NCBI GenBank assembly: GCA_900766055.1
Contig: CAAFTZ010000140.1
Coordinates: 1 to 12,089, forward strand
DNA: 12,089 nt
Direction: 5' to 3'
Origin: an uncultured Parasutterella sp.
GTDB taxonomy: Bacteria > Pseudomonadota > Gammaproteobacteria > Burkholderiales > Burkholderiaceae_F
Part shown: positions 1 through 5,547 of the stretch, piece by piece
How the letters are laid out: every line of letters starts with the position of its first letter
How positions within the stretch are numbered: position 1 is the first letter of the stretch
Made by a program: the position numbers and the translations under genes
The notes under the pieces: model-generated
Databases searched by the model: none
Told to the model about the DNA's origin: nothing
The model's input: only the letters and a program-made list of their open reading frames with translations

Positions 1-35
1 AGACAAACTTATATAACAGAAATTCGAAAGGAGAA

Positions 36-75
36 GGCGCTTCCTCCCCTGCCTGAAGGCAGGGGTCTCCGCGCC
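36..75. mobile_element. IS200/IS605-type element end (stem-loop), element lies left of window
   Basis: A perfect 8-bp stem (CCCCTGCC, 46-53; GGCAGGGG, 58-65) with a TGAA loop is enclosed by a second complementary pair, GGCGC (36-40) and GCGCC (71-75). Subterminal hairpins of this kind are typical of IS200/IS605 ends, where the Y1 transposase TnpA binds them as single-stranded DNA, and in tnpB-bearing elements this is also where the guide RNA scaffold ends. A reading frame on the plus strand open from base 1 to a TAA at 76-78 runs through the hairpin and could be the very C-terminus of a tnpB, but it is too short to recognise. No T-run follows the stem on the plus strand, which argues against a simple terminator. 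The exact element boundary and insertion target cannot be fixed without the left flank. Confidence 0.5.
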
Positions 76-86
76 TAAATTTGATG

Positions 87-117
87 AAAAAAGGCGGAAG
101 ATCAACAGACCTTCCGC
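87..117 (-). terminator. Intrinsic terminator of small RNA copy A
   Basis: On the minus strand GCGGAAG (111-117) pairs with CTTCCGC (94-100). The stem can be extended inward by GTC/GAT with one G-U pair to leave a TGTT loop. The stem is followed, with little spacing, by six T residues (complement of 87-92). The T-run is on the minus-strand side only, which fixes the direction of transcription. Confidence 0.85.
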
Positions 118-189
118 TAAACTAATTTCACCCCATTTCTTTGGATTGCTCCAAGGAGAAGATTTCTGTCTCAGAGACATCATCTAGTG
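87..189 (-). ncRNA. Predicted Fur-repressed small RNA, copy A
   Basis: On the minus strand an extended -10 promoter (TG-G-TATGAT, hexamer at 196-201) predicts a start near 188-190, and an intrinsic terminator ends at about 87, giving a transcript of about 102 nt. Reading 5' to 3', it shows a short 5' hairpin (167-179), an unpaired CTTCTCCTTG block (plus coordinates 152-161), the block TGGGGTGAAA (126-135) and the terminator stem-loop. A Fur box covers the -35 and spacer region, so expression should rise when iron is scarce. The block is an anti-Shine-Dalgarno-like seed, which suggests translational repression by base pairing, probably with Hfq. Copy B at 340-462 repeats promoter geometry and both blocks while the remaining sequence has diverged. 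This is the pattern expected of duplicated sRNAs such as Pseudomonas PrrF1/PrrF2. No protein reading frame explains the conservation. I do not recognise it as a named RNA. Confidence 0.75.
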
Positions 190-195
190 ATTAGA

Positions 196-229
196 ATCAT
201 ACCATAAAATGAGAACGATTCGCATTTGC
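196..229 (-). promoter_or_regulatory. Fur-controlled extended -10 promoter of small RNA copy A
   Basis: The minus strand carries TATGAT (196-201) preceded by TGG, an extended -10. Upstream, separated by exactly 9 nt, lies a Fur-box-like 19-mer at 211-229 that matches 13 of 19 positions of GATAATGATAATCATTATC and contains the typical AATGCGAAT-C-GTTCTCATT arrangement. The box overlaps the -35 and spacer region, so Fur-Fe(II) bound there would exclude RNA polymerase. The -35 hexamer is poor, as is common with extended -10 promoters. Confidence 0.75.
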
Positions 230-339
230 GATTGTATTTGCAATTGTATGAAATTGTATCGGAAAATTTTGTCTCTGTCCTTGATTCCCGGCCTCAATTA
301 TTGATGAAGTTGTTTTCTGGAACGACGCAGGAAAAGACA

Positions 340-462
340 AGAAAAGGGCGGGAGCCGAACGACTCTCGCCCAAAATTTTTCACCCCAATTGCTCTTGTTG
401 ACACGGAGTACATTCATGTCTCTATGCTTCCAAGGAGAAGATTGAAATCACTCAATCGACAA
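340..462 (-). ncRNA. Predicted Fur-repressed small RNA, copy B
   Basis: The second unit lies upstream of copy A on the same strand. TGC-TATATT (hexamer 468-473) predicts a start near 461, and the terminator stem at 346-371 with its T-run ends the RNA near 341, about 120 nt. It keeps the copy A plan: a 5' stem-loop (GATTGA/TCAATC, complements of 452-457 and 440-445), then CTTCTCCTTG (431-440) inside a 14-mer identical to copy A, then TGGGGTGAAA (378-387), then a terminator with unrelated sequence. Between the two blocks copy B has about 30 nt more than copy A, and most of that extra sequence folds into a hairpin (GACATG/CGTGTC, 400-420) that would bring the blocks close together. The shared blocks in an otherwise diverged duplicate point to a selected base-pairing function. 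Regulation is by Fur through the near-consensus box at 483-501. Confidence 0.78.
341..371 (-). terminator. Intrinsic terminator of small RNA copy B
   Basis: On the minus strand GGGCGAGAG pairs with CTCCCGCCC (346-371) with one A-C mismatch and an eight-base loop. TTTT follows immediately, and a second TTTT lies a few bases on. It is oriented like the copy A terminator but has a different sequence, so the terminator function has been kept without sequence conservation. Confidence 0.82.
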
Positions 463-467
463 AGGGA

Positions 468-501
468 AATATAGCACATAATGATAACGATTATCAATAT
501 C
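468..501 (-). promoter_or_regulatory. Fur box and promoter of small RNA copy B
   Basis: On the minus strand the 19-mer at 483-501 matches the Fur consensus GATAATGATAATCATTATC at 17 of 19 positions. It is followed after 9 nt by TATATT (468-473) with an upstream TGC, an extended -10. TTGATA inside the Fur box, 18 nt before the -10, can serve as -35. The 9-nt distance between box and -10 equals that of copy A. This is the strongest iron-regulation signal in the window. Confidence 0.85.
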
Positions 502-635
502 ATTGATAAGCAACTTGCTTTTGTACTCCCGTGAATAGTGAGGACGCTACGCGGACCATCCTATTGCCAGGATAATTTCAACATGGCATATGGGATCATC
601 CTATAAATAAATTTGTAGTACGCAAAACAAAATCA

Positions 636-664
636 TTGACACTCCCAAAAATTTGGCATATAGA
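636..664 (+). promoter_or_regulatory. Sigma70-type promoter of the flavoprotein gene
   Basis: TTGACA at 636-641 is a perfect -35. A 17-nt spacer leads to TATAGA at 659-664, so transcription should start near 671, giving a leader of about 36 nt. The leader contains CACCTCA (686-692) and the strong Shine-Dalgarno AAGGAG within CAAGGAGAAG (694-703). No Fur box overlaps this promoter, so any iron control would act after transcription. Confidence 0.8.
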
Positions 665-693
665 TAGGTAGGTTCATATCCCAACCACCTCAT

Positions 694-703
694 CAAGGAG
701 AAG
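694..703 (+). promoter_or_regulatory. Shine-Dalgarno of flavoprotein gene, complementary to both small RNAs
   Basis: CAAGGAGAAG lies 3 nt before the ATG at 707. It is the exact reverse complement of the CTTCTCCTTG block carried by both minus-strand small RNAs. The segment just before it, CACCTCA (686-692), can pair with UGGGGUG, the second shared sRNA block, with one G-U pair. The site fixes the start codon of the gene and is a candidate sRNA target. Confidence 0.7.
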
Positions 704-706
704 CAG

Positions 707-2299
707 ATGACTACAAGACGGAACTTAATCAAGACTTCTTTATCGCTTGCGGCGGCTCCCGTCGGAATGAGTGTTGCTATTGAAGTGGCACATGCAGAAG
801 ACATGCCGAAATGGAACGGTGAAACAGATGTTCTTGTTCTCGGTTATGGCAATGCAGGTTCCAATGCTGCGATCGCTGCGGCTGACGCCGGCGCAAAGGT
901 TCTTATTTTGGAGAAGACAGCGGCCGGCGGAGGTAACGTTTCTGTTTCCTCAGGCGGCTTTGTTGTTCCGACAAACAAAGAAGACTATTACAAGTTCCAA
1001 AAGGCGCTGTATGAATTGTCTCGCTCTGAGTGGGACAAGGACCTTCTGGATCTTTTCTGCGAAGAGTCTCTTCATTTGGGCGACTATGTTTCTTCGTTGG
1101 CTCCGGAAGGAAAAATCGGTGTATACGGCCACGCAGGGTATCAAAACTTGCCGGGTGCAGACTGTGTAAACAAGATGTCAATGCGCAACGTTCCCGGCCC
1201 GAAAGGCGGAGACCGACTCTTCGGAATCTTTGATCGCGCGGTCAAGGCGAGAAATATTCCAGTTCTTGTTAATTGTCCGGCCAGAAGGTTGGTCAGAAGG
1301 GGAAACGAGGTCTTGGGAGTCGAAGCCGTATATGAAGGCAAGCCATATTTTGTGAAAGCTAATAAAGCTGTCGTGATTTGTACCGGCGGCTTCCAATCTA
1401 ATCCGGAATTGATGGCTCGCTACATTTACGGCAATCCGATGGCTTACCTCGGGAGTCCTGCCCATACCGGCGATGGACTTTTGATGGCGCAGTCCATGGG
1501 GTGCGATTTGTGGCATATGAATTCGGTTTCTGCTCCTCTAGGTGTTCAAGTTCCCGGAGTTAAAGCCGGTATTGCTATGGTTACAAGGCAACCTGCTTTT
1601 ATTTGGGTTGATCAAGATGGAAAGCGCTTTGTGAATGAGAAAAAACTCGACTACCACTGCTCTTGGATGGCCGTTAATAATTTCGATGCGATTAACCACC
1701 GTTATCCGAGAATCCCGTGCTACATGATCATGGACTCGAGCTACCTGAAAGCCGGTCCGCTTATCTCCAACGGCGGTTCAGGCTGGGCTATCAACCGTGA
1801 AGGATATAAATGGAGCAAGGACAATCAAAAAGAAATTGACTCAGGCGTCATCCTCAAAGCCGATACGATTGAAGAGCTGGCAAAGAAACTTGGCATTGCC
1901 GACCCGGCAGTGCTTGCTGCAACAGTGAAGCGCTGGAACAGCGACTTAAGAGAAAAAGGAATTGACACAGAATACGGTCGTACGCTGACAGCAGATCCGA
2001 ATATGAAGGCAGTCTTTGTGGGACGTGACGTCAAGAGCTGGTCAGCTCCGATTGAAGAAGGACCTTTCTACGCCGTGAAACTGGTTCCTGTTACATACCA
2101 TACGATGGGAGGCCCGAAGAAGTCCGTGAAGGCGGAAGTTTTAGATCCTTTCGGTGAGCCGATCCCGCGGCTTTATGTTGCCGGTGAGCTTGGTTCTACT
2201 TGGGGCCTGACTTACCAAGGCGCATGCGCCAATGCGGACGCAATGGTTTTCGGAAGAGTCGCCGGAAAGAACGCGGCAGCTTTGGAAAACTGGAAGTAA
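707..2299 (+). CDS. Tat-exported FAD-dependent oxidoreductase (FAD_binding_2, flavocytochrome c / fumarate-reductase-like)
   Basis: A 530-residue flavoprotein. The N-terminus has a twin-arginine motif (T-R-R-N-L-I-K, residues 3-9), a hydrophobic stretch and a likely cleavage after AHA (28-30), so it is probably exported folded to the periplasm. The Rossmann fingerprint is GYGNAG (46-51) with the ribose-binding Glu at 69, and the family motif HTMGG is at 465-469. Relatives are the soluble fumarate/urocanate reductase type flavoproteins that take electrons from c-type cytochromes. The substrate here is probably not fumarate. Where Shewanella Fcc3 has its catalytic Arg (after RFVNE) this protein reads KKLDY (312-316), and where Fcc3 has the second substrate Arg near the C-terminus it has Tyr-Gln (503-504). 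No haem CXXCH motif is present, so a separate cytochrome partner is expected but is not in the window. The gene is monocistronic with its own promoter, SD and terminator. Start ATG 707 is chosen for the SD and complete Tat signal. Confidence 0.88.
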   Translation: MTTRRNLIKTSLSLAAAPVGMSVAIEVAHAEDMPKWNGETDVLVLGYGNAGSNAAIAAADAGAKVLILEKTAAGGGNVSVSSGGFVVPTNKEDYYKFQKALYELSRSEWDKDLLDLFCEESLHLGDYVSSLAPEGKIGVYGHAGYQNLPGADCVNKMSMRNVPGPKGGDRLFGIFDRAVKARNIPVLVNCPARRLVRRGNEVLGVEAVYEGKPYFVKANKAVVICTGGFQSNPELMARYIYGNPMAYLGSPAHTGDGLLMAQSMGCDLWHMNSVSAPLGVQVPGVKAGIAMVTRQPAFIWVDQDGKRFVNEKKLDYHCSWMAVNNFDAINHRYPRIPCYMIMDSSYLKAGPLISNGGSGWAINREGYKWSKDNQKEIDSGVILKADTIEELAKKLGIADPAVLAATVKRWNSDLREKGIDTEYGRTLTADPNMKAVFVGRDVKSWSAPIEEGPFYAVKLVPVTYHTMGGPKKSVKAEVLDPFGEPIPRLYVAGELGSTWGLTYQGACANADAMVFGRVAGKNAAALENWK

Positions 2300-2313
2300 T
2301 TTTTTAGCGAAGA

Positions 2314-2360
2314 ACAGACCTGAAGAGTTGAATGCTTTCTTCAGGTCTGTGCATTTTTTT
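2314..2360 (+). terminator. Rho-independent terminator of flavoprotein gene
   Basis: A perfect 13-bp stem, ACAGACCTGAAGA (2314-2326) with TCTTCAGGTCTGT (2338-2350), has an 11-nt loop and is followed by a T7 run at 2354-2360. It lies 15 nt after the TAA stop. There is no T-run on the opposite strand, so it serves the plus-strand gene only. Confidence 0.92.
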
Positions 2361-2399
2361 CTTATTGGTCGCCAGAAAGCTTTCGTATTGATTAGAGTT

Positions 2400-3097
2400 C
2401 GCAGATTGTCTGTTGAAAAAAATCTGAACATATTGTTCGCATCACCGGATTCGTAGAAAAGTCCTAGTTCTCGATGAAACTCCTCTGAATTCCGGTTCAA
2501 AACGGTAATCGGAAAGTAACCGCTTGCCATCAGACAGCCATCAAGGATGCTGTTCGTTTGGTTGCGTCGTAGAACGGTTGATTCCGCCCCATGAATAGAA
2601 AAACGCCGATAGACCGCTCTACAGGATTGGTGACCTCATTTTGCAAAAAATCGAAGCCGTTTTGAATAATTGTCTCGAGGTTTTGTGTTGGCGGAACAAA
2701 AGAGATGTTATGAAGACTAACGTCTTTTGAACGGATGACGCCCCACTCTAAAGCATCCTCTTTTCCTACATAGTTATGAAGTAAGCATGCAGTTTGGATG
2801 GATAGAGTGAATTTGTCATTCAATATCGTAGTTGCTAGGGCTTTTGCTCCGTCTCCGTAATTTTTAACTTGCATTAAGTCAAAAATGCTAATTCCACCGA
2901 CGGAGTGCCCGGCCAAAATTGTTGCCGTCTGAGGAAGGGTAGTTGGATTGTTCTCTAGCGACCTCATTGAATTCCATGTAATCTCGACAATGTTTTTCCG
3001 AAATACTGCACAGGATTTTTTTTGCATCGCCGATATAAGGAAGTCCGAACTCGTAATCGTTCGAGTTCCAAAATATTCCATTTAATTCATCTCTCAT
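2400..3097 (-). pseudogene. Frameshifted Fic-family protein remnant
   Basis: Two minus-strand frames together give a Fic-domain protein. The first (from ATG at 3081) contains an N-terminal WNS...LENN segment, GHSVGGISIFDLMQV and the Fic core motif, here QPFYDATKRTA. It stops at 2530 just after RTASLM. The adjacent frame continues with GCLMASGYFPI and EEFHRELGLFYESGDANNMFRFF, which is the normal C-terminal Fic helix region. Intact relatives read RT..MM-NG..M..GY here, so a short deletion of 4 or 7 nt (net -1) between 2530 and 2545 is the simplest explanation. The second frame then lacks a stop and reads into antisense of the flavoprotein gene, so the true 3' end is also lost. A run of eight T at 3016-3023 may mark another frameshift, joining an upstream start at 3097. 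The usual catalytic His is Gln and the Asn of DGNKR is Thr. Fic proteins usually AMPylate targets, but this copy is probably dead. Confidence 0.72.
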
Positions 3098-3406
3098 TGT
3101 TAATTCTCATCAGAAGCAATTCCTCGCTATCAATAAGAGACCAAGTTTTTCATTTATTTATTGGCTACCCCGGCCTTCGAAGCAGTAAAAGTCTGACGAA
3201 CGGACAAGCTGAAAAAAGTGGTCGATTGGTTAGCTTTATTATGAACGTTTTAGCGTCAGAGTTTCGCCGTTCGTATGGCTAGGGCTTTAAGCATGCCGCC
3301 ATTTTTAGAGAAATTTCAATTGCTATTTTGTTCTTTGCTAGTTTCCTGTAGTGAGATTTTTCGGTGTGGGATACACTCCTTCTAATCCTTTTATTTTGTA
3401 ATCTCA
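3098..3406. other. Intergenic region upstream of the jet operon
   Basis: About 309 bases with no convincing protein gene. Short open frames here have no Shine-Dalgarno and no recognisable protein. An 8-bp complementary pair (ACGAACGG near 3195; CCGTTCGT near 3268) is too far apart to call a hairpin. The jet promoter should lie near the right edge. GATACA at 3370-3375, preceded by TGG, is a weak extended -10 candidate, with no good -35. No Fur box, tRNA or repeat array was seen. Confidence 0.4.
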
Positions 3407-4879
3407 ATGGCTGCTCCCATCCTTATAGATAGGTATAAAAAACTTCGGAAAGAGCCTGCGTGGATGTTATTGGCGTCAACGCTTGCTCCTGAAACAATTG
3501 GAATTCTTCAAACACTGCTCTTTGATAACGACAGGCGACTGAAAGAGTCTGTCATGCTTGAGCGAATGACTCGTCTTTTTAATGATTTGAACACGGAGAC
3601 TTTCACTCGGGAGATGGCATTGACCAAGCTCAATGATTGGCTTAAAAATAAATATGTCATTCGCCAGTTCGCAGAAGGAGACGAAGAGCCATACTGCGAA
3701 TTAACGCCTGGCGCATTCGATGCAATTTCTTTTGTGTCAGGACAAACACAGGAAAGATTGGCACCGACGAGCAGCAGGCTTGGCCTCTTGTTATTTTCAA
3801 TTCGCAAGCTTGTGGATGACACGGATGCCGATGTCTCAAACCGTTTGCAGAGACTCGAACAGGAAAAACGGGCGATAGAAAAGAAAATGGAAGCTGTTCG
3901 CGCAGGTTCTGTGGAGTTACCTTCTGATCTCGAGGTGCGTGCGCAAGTTCAGGACATTCTGAATATTCTTGAGGGGATGGATGGGGATTTTTTGCGCGTT
4001 CGTGATCGTTTGATTCAGCTCTCAAATAATATTCAGGCGAGCATCCTTTCGGAAAATGACTCTTTAGGCAACATGCTTGAGGATGTCTTTAAAGGTTATG
4101 ACGCGATTCAGCAAAGCGAAGAGGGTCAGACATTTGAGTCCTTCTATCGCTTTCTTCTTGAAGAGCTTTCCAGTCGAGAGATGGACTCCTGGATAGAAGA
4201 ACTGGAGAAAAGATATTTTTGGAAGGATTTGAAGCGCAAAGATGCCGAGGCGCTCGCGGAGATCGTGACGCATTTGAACCAGAGGTCTCGAGATACTTTA
4301 TTTGTGATGAAACGTTTAGCTTCGGGATTGAGGCAACTTGTCCGAAACAGGAACTACTACGAAAACAGAAGACTTTATCAGTTGCTTCGAGAAGCGCGTC
4401 AGCTTTCTGTCAAGGCGGCTGAGAAAGGGGCCGTCGATGTTAACACGGAGATTCTCACGGCGGACAGAACTTATATTCGACTGTCCTCCCCTGCAAGCGG
4501 AAAGCTTTTTGATACCAGTGTCAATCGTACGGAAGAAGAACTTCAGTTTAACTTGCCGCCGGAGTTGGACGAAGCCGGATTGGCCCGAAAGTTAATGGCC
4601 TCTGAAATCGATTTCAACTACCTAAAAGAAACGATAGAAAAATCGATTCTTGAACGCTCTCCGGTGACGCTGGGACAGATAATGGAAAAGTATCCTGCGA
4701 AGCAAGGGCTGGCCAGTTTGGTTGGATATTTGCACTTAGCCAGACCAAGAGCTCTGTGTGTCGAGGCAAAGAAAGAGACAGTGCGTTGGCTTAATCGGTT
4801 AAACGAAAGCGTACAGGCGGAAATTCCTACGTTCGTATTTTCGGAATCAAATTTGGATAGTGAAGGAAAGTTATTGTGA
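3407..4879 (+). CDS. jetA: Wadjet protein JetA (DUF3375, kleisin-like condensin subunit)
   Basis: A 490-residue protein recognised as DUF3375 from its N-terminus (RYKKLRKEPAWMLLASTLAPETIGILQTLL), its length and, decisively, its place as first gene of a DUF3375-DUF4194-SMC-DUF2220 operon. JetA is the kleisin of the Wadjet complex, comparable to MukF/MksF. It bridges the SMC heads of JetC and recruits JetB. Visible features are an N-terminal winged-helix-like region, a helical segment rich in Glu, Lys and Arg (about 140-170) likely to be coiled coil, and a C-terminal helical domain. The start ATG is preceded in frame by a stop near 3379, so a longer protein is not possible. No Shine-Dalgarno is visible before it, unlike jetC and the neighbouring genes. 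The stop overlaps the jetB start by 4 nt (GTGA). Confidence 0.93.
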   Translation: MAAPILIDRYKKLRKEPAWMLLASTLAPETIGILQTLLFDNDRRLKESVMLERMTRLFNDLNTETFTREMALTKLNDWLKNKYVIRQFAEGDEEPYCELTPGAFDAISFVSGQTQERLAPTSSRLGLLLFSIRKLVDDTDADVSNRLQRLEQEKRAIEKKMEAVRAGSVELPSDLEVRAQVQDILNILEGMDGDFLRVRDRLIQLSNNIQASILSENDSLGNMLEDVFKGYDAIQQSEEGQTFESFYRFLLEELSSREMDSWIEELEKRYFWKDLKRKDAEALAEIVTHLNQRSRDTLFVMKRLASGLRQLVRNRNYYENRRLYQLLREARQLSVKAAEKGAVDVNTEILTADRTYIRLSSPASGKLFDTSVNRTEEELQFNLPPELDEAGLARKLMASEIDFNYLKETIEKSILERSPVTLGQIMEKYPAKQGLASLVGYLHLARPRALCVEAKKETVRWLNRLNESVQAEIPTFVFSESNLDSEGKLL

Positions 4880-5547
4880 ACCGAACGGAAGAGATGACAG
4901 TGGTCGAAGAGGATATTGCAGAGGAAGCTATTCCTCGAACGTACGAAAATGACCGCGGAACATTGCCGCTTGAAATCAGAAAACTTCTAATCGTTCTACT
5001 CCGAGGTCCGTATTTGCTGAGCAGTGATGCAGCTAATTGGAATCTGTTGCTCCAAAACAGAGATTTGGTACTTCAGCAGCTTGGGAATATTTTTCTTTCT
5101 CTGACAATCGATGAGCTTAACGGCGTGGCTTATATCTGTCAGGCTGACACCGGTGAAGTGGAAGCGCCTACGTTGTTAAGTTCCTTTAGCTATAAGCTGC
5201 TGGATTCTGTTTTGATTGTGGAGATGCGGGACAGGCTGATGAAAGCAAATCAGGCCGGAGAGCGAGCTGCGATTTCTACTGATGAAATTGTTTCTTTGCT
5301 TACCTTCTTTGATCCTGCATCCAAGGACGATCAGACCCGTTTTGTGAAGCGTGTCGTTTCTGTCATTACGCGATGCAAGGATCGTCATTTCCTGCTTCCA
5401 GTGTCCAAAGATACTTACGAAATCAGCCCGATTCTAAAAGTAGTTTTCGGAGCTTCTCAAATACAGGAGATGAAGGAAAGTTATCAACGGCTTATCGATC
5501 AAGCTCTGTCGGAAGATGTGGATGAGAAGGAGTTTGATCATGAATGA
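4876..5547 (+). CDS. jetB: Wadjet protein JetB (DUF4194, KITE-like subunit)
   Basis: A 223-residue protein matching DUF4194 in size and context. Its conserved-looking core includes LPLEIRKLLIVLLRGPYLLSSD (split here by no gap) near residues 32-55 and a C-terminal winged-helix region ending in an acidic tail. JetB is the MukE/MksE-like KITE subunit that binds the JetA kleisin and completes the loop-extruding complex. The start is GTG at 4876, sharing bases with the jetA stop (GTGA), and its SD (AAGGA) lies inside the end of jetA. The stop overlaps the jetC start by 8 nt. The tight packing indicates coupled translation and a fixed subunit ratio. Confidence 0.9.
   Translation: MNRTEEMTVVEEDIAEEAIPRTYENDRGTLPLEIRKLLIVLLRGPYLLSSDAANWNLLLQNRDLVLQQLGNIFLSLTIDELNGVAYICQADTGEVEAPTLLSSFSYKLLDSVLIVEMRDRLMKANQAGERAAISTDEIVSLLTFFDPASKDDQTRFVKRVVSVITRCKDRHFLLPVSKDTYEISPILKVVFGASQIQEMKESYQRLIDQALSEDVDEKEFDHE

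Noticed and set aside
28..36. AAGGAGAAG near the left edge, a possible further target of the sRNA seed
   Set aside because: No start codon follows at a usable distance, and the site is inside the IS-like end. A match of this length to an SD-like sequence is expected by chance.
226..474. Plus-strand open frame of 82 codons
   Set aside because: It lies antisense to sRNA copy B and its Fur promoter, has no Shine-Dalgarno, resembles no protein I know, and runs through the terminator hairpin at 346-371.
601..804. Minus-strand open frame of 67 codons over the flavoprotein promoter
   Set aside because: It overlaps the promoter, leader and Tat signal of the clear plus-strand gene and has no start signal.
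3085..3116. ATGAGAAT/AATGAGA repeats resembling a third Fur box
   Set aside because: Best alignment gives only about 10 of 19 matches to the Fur consensus, with no promoter in the right geometry.
5516..5539. Upstream ATG start for jetC
   Set aside because: It has no Shine-Dalgarno, while ATG 5540 has AAGGAG at good spacing and gives the expected N-terminus.
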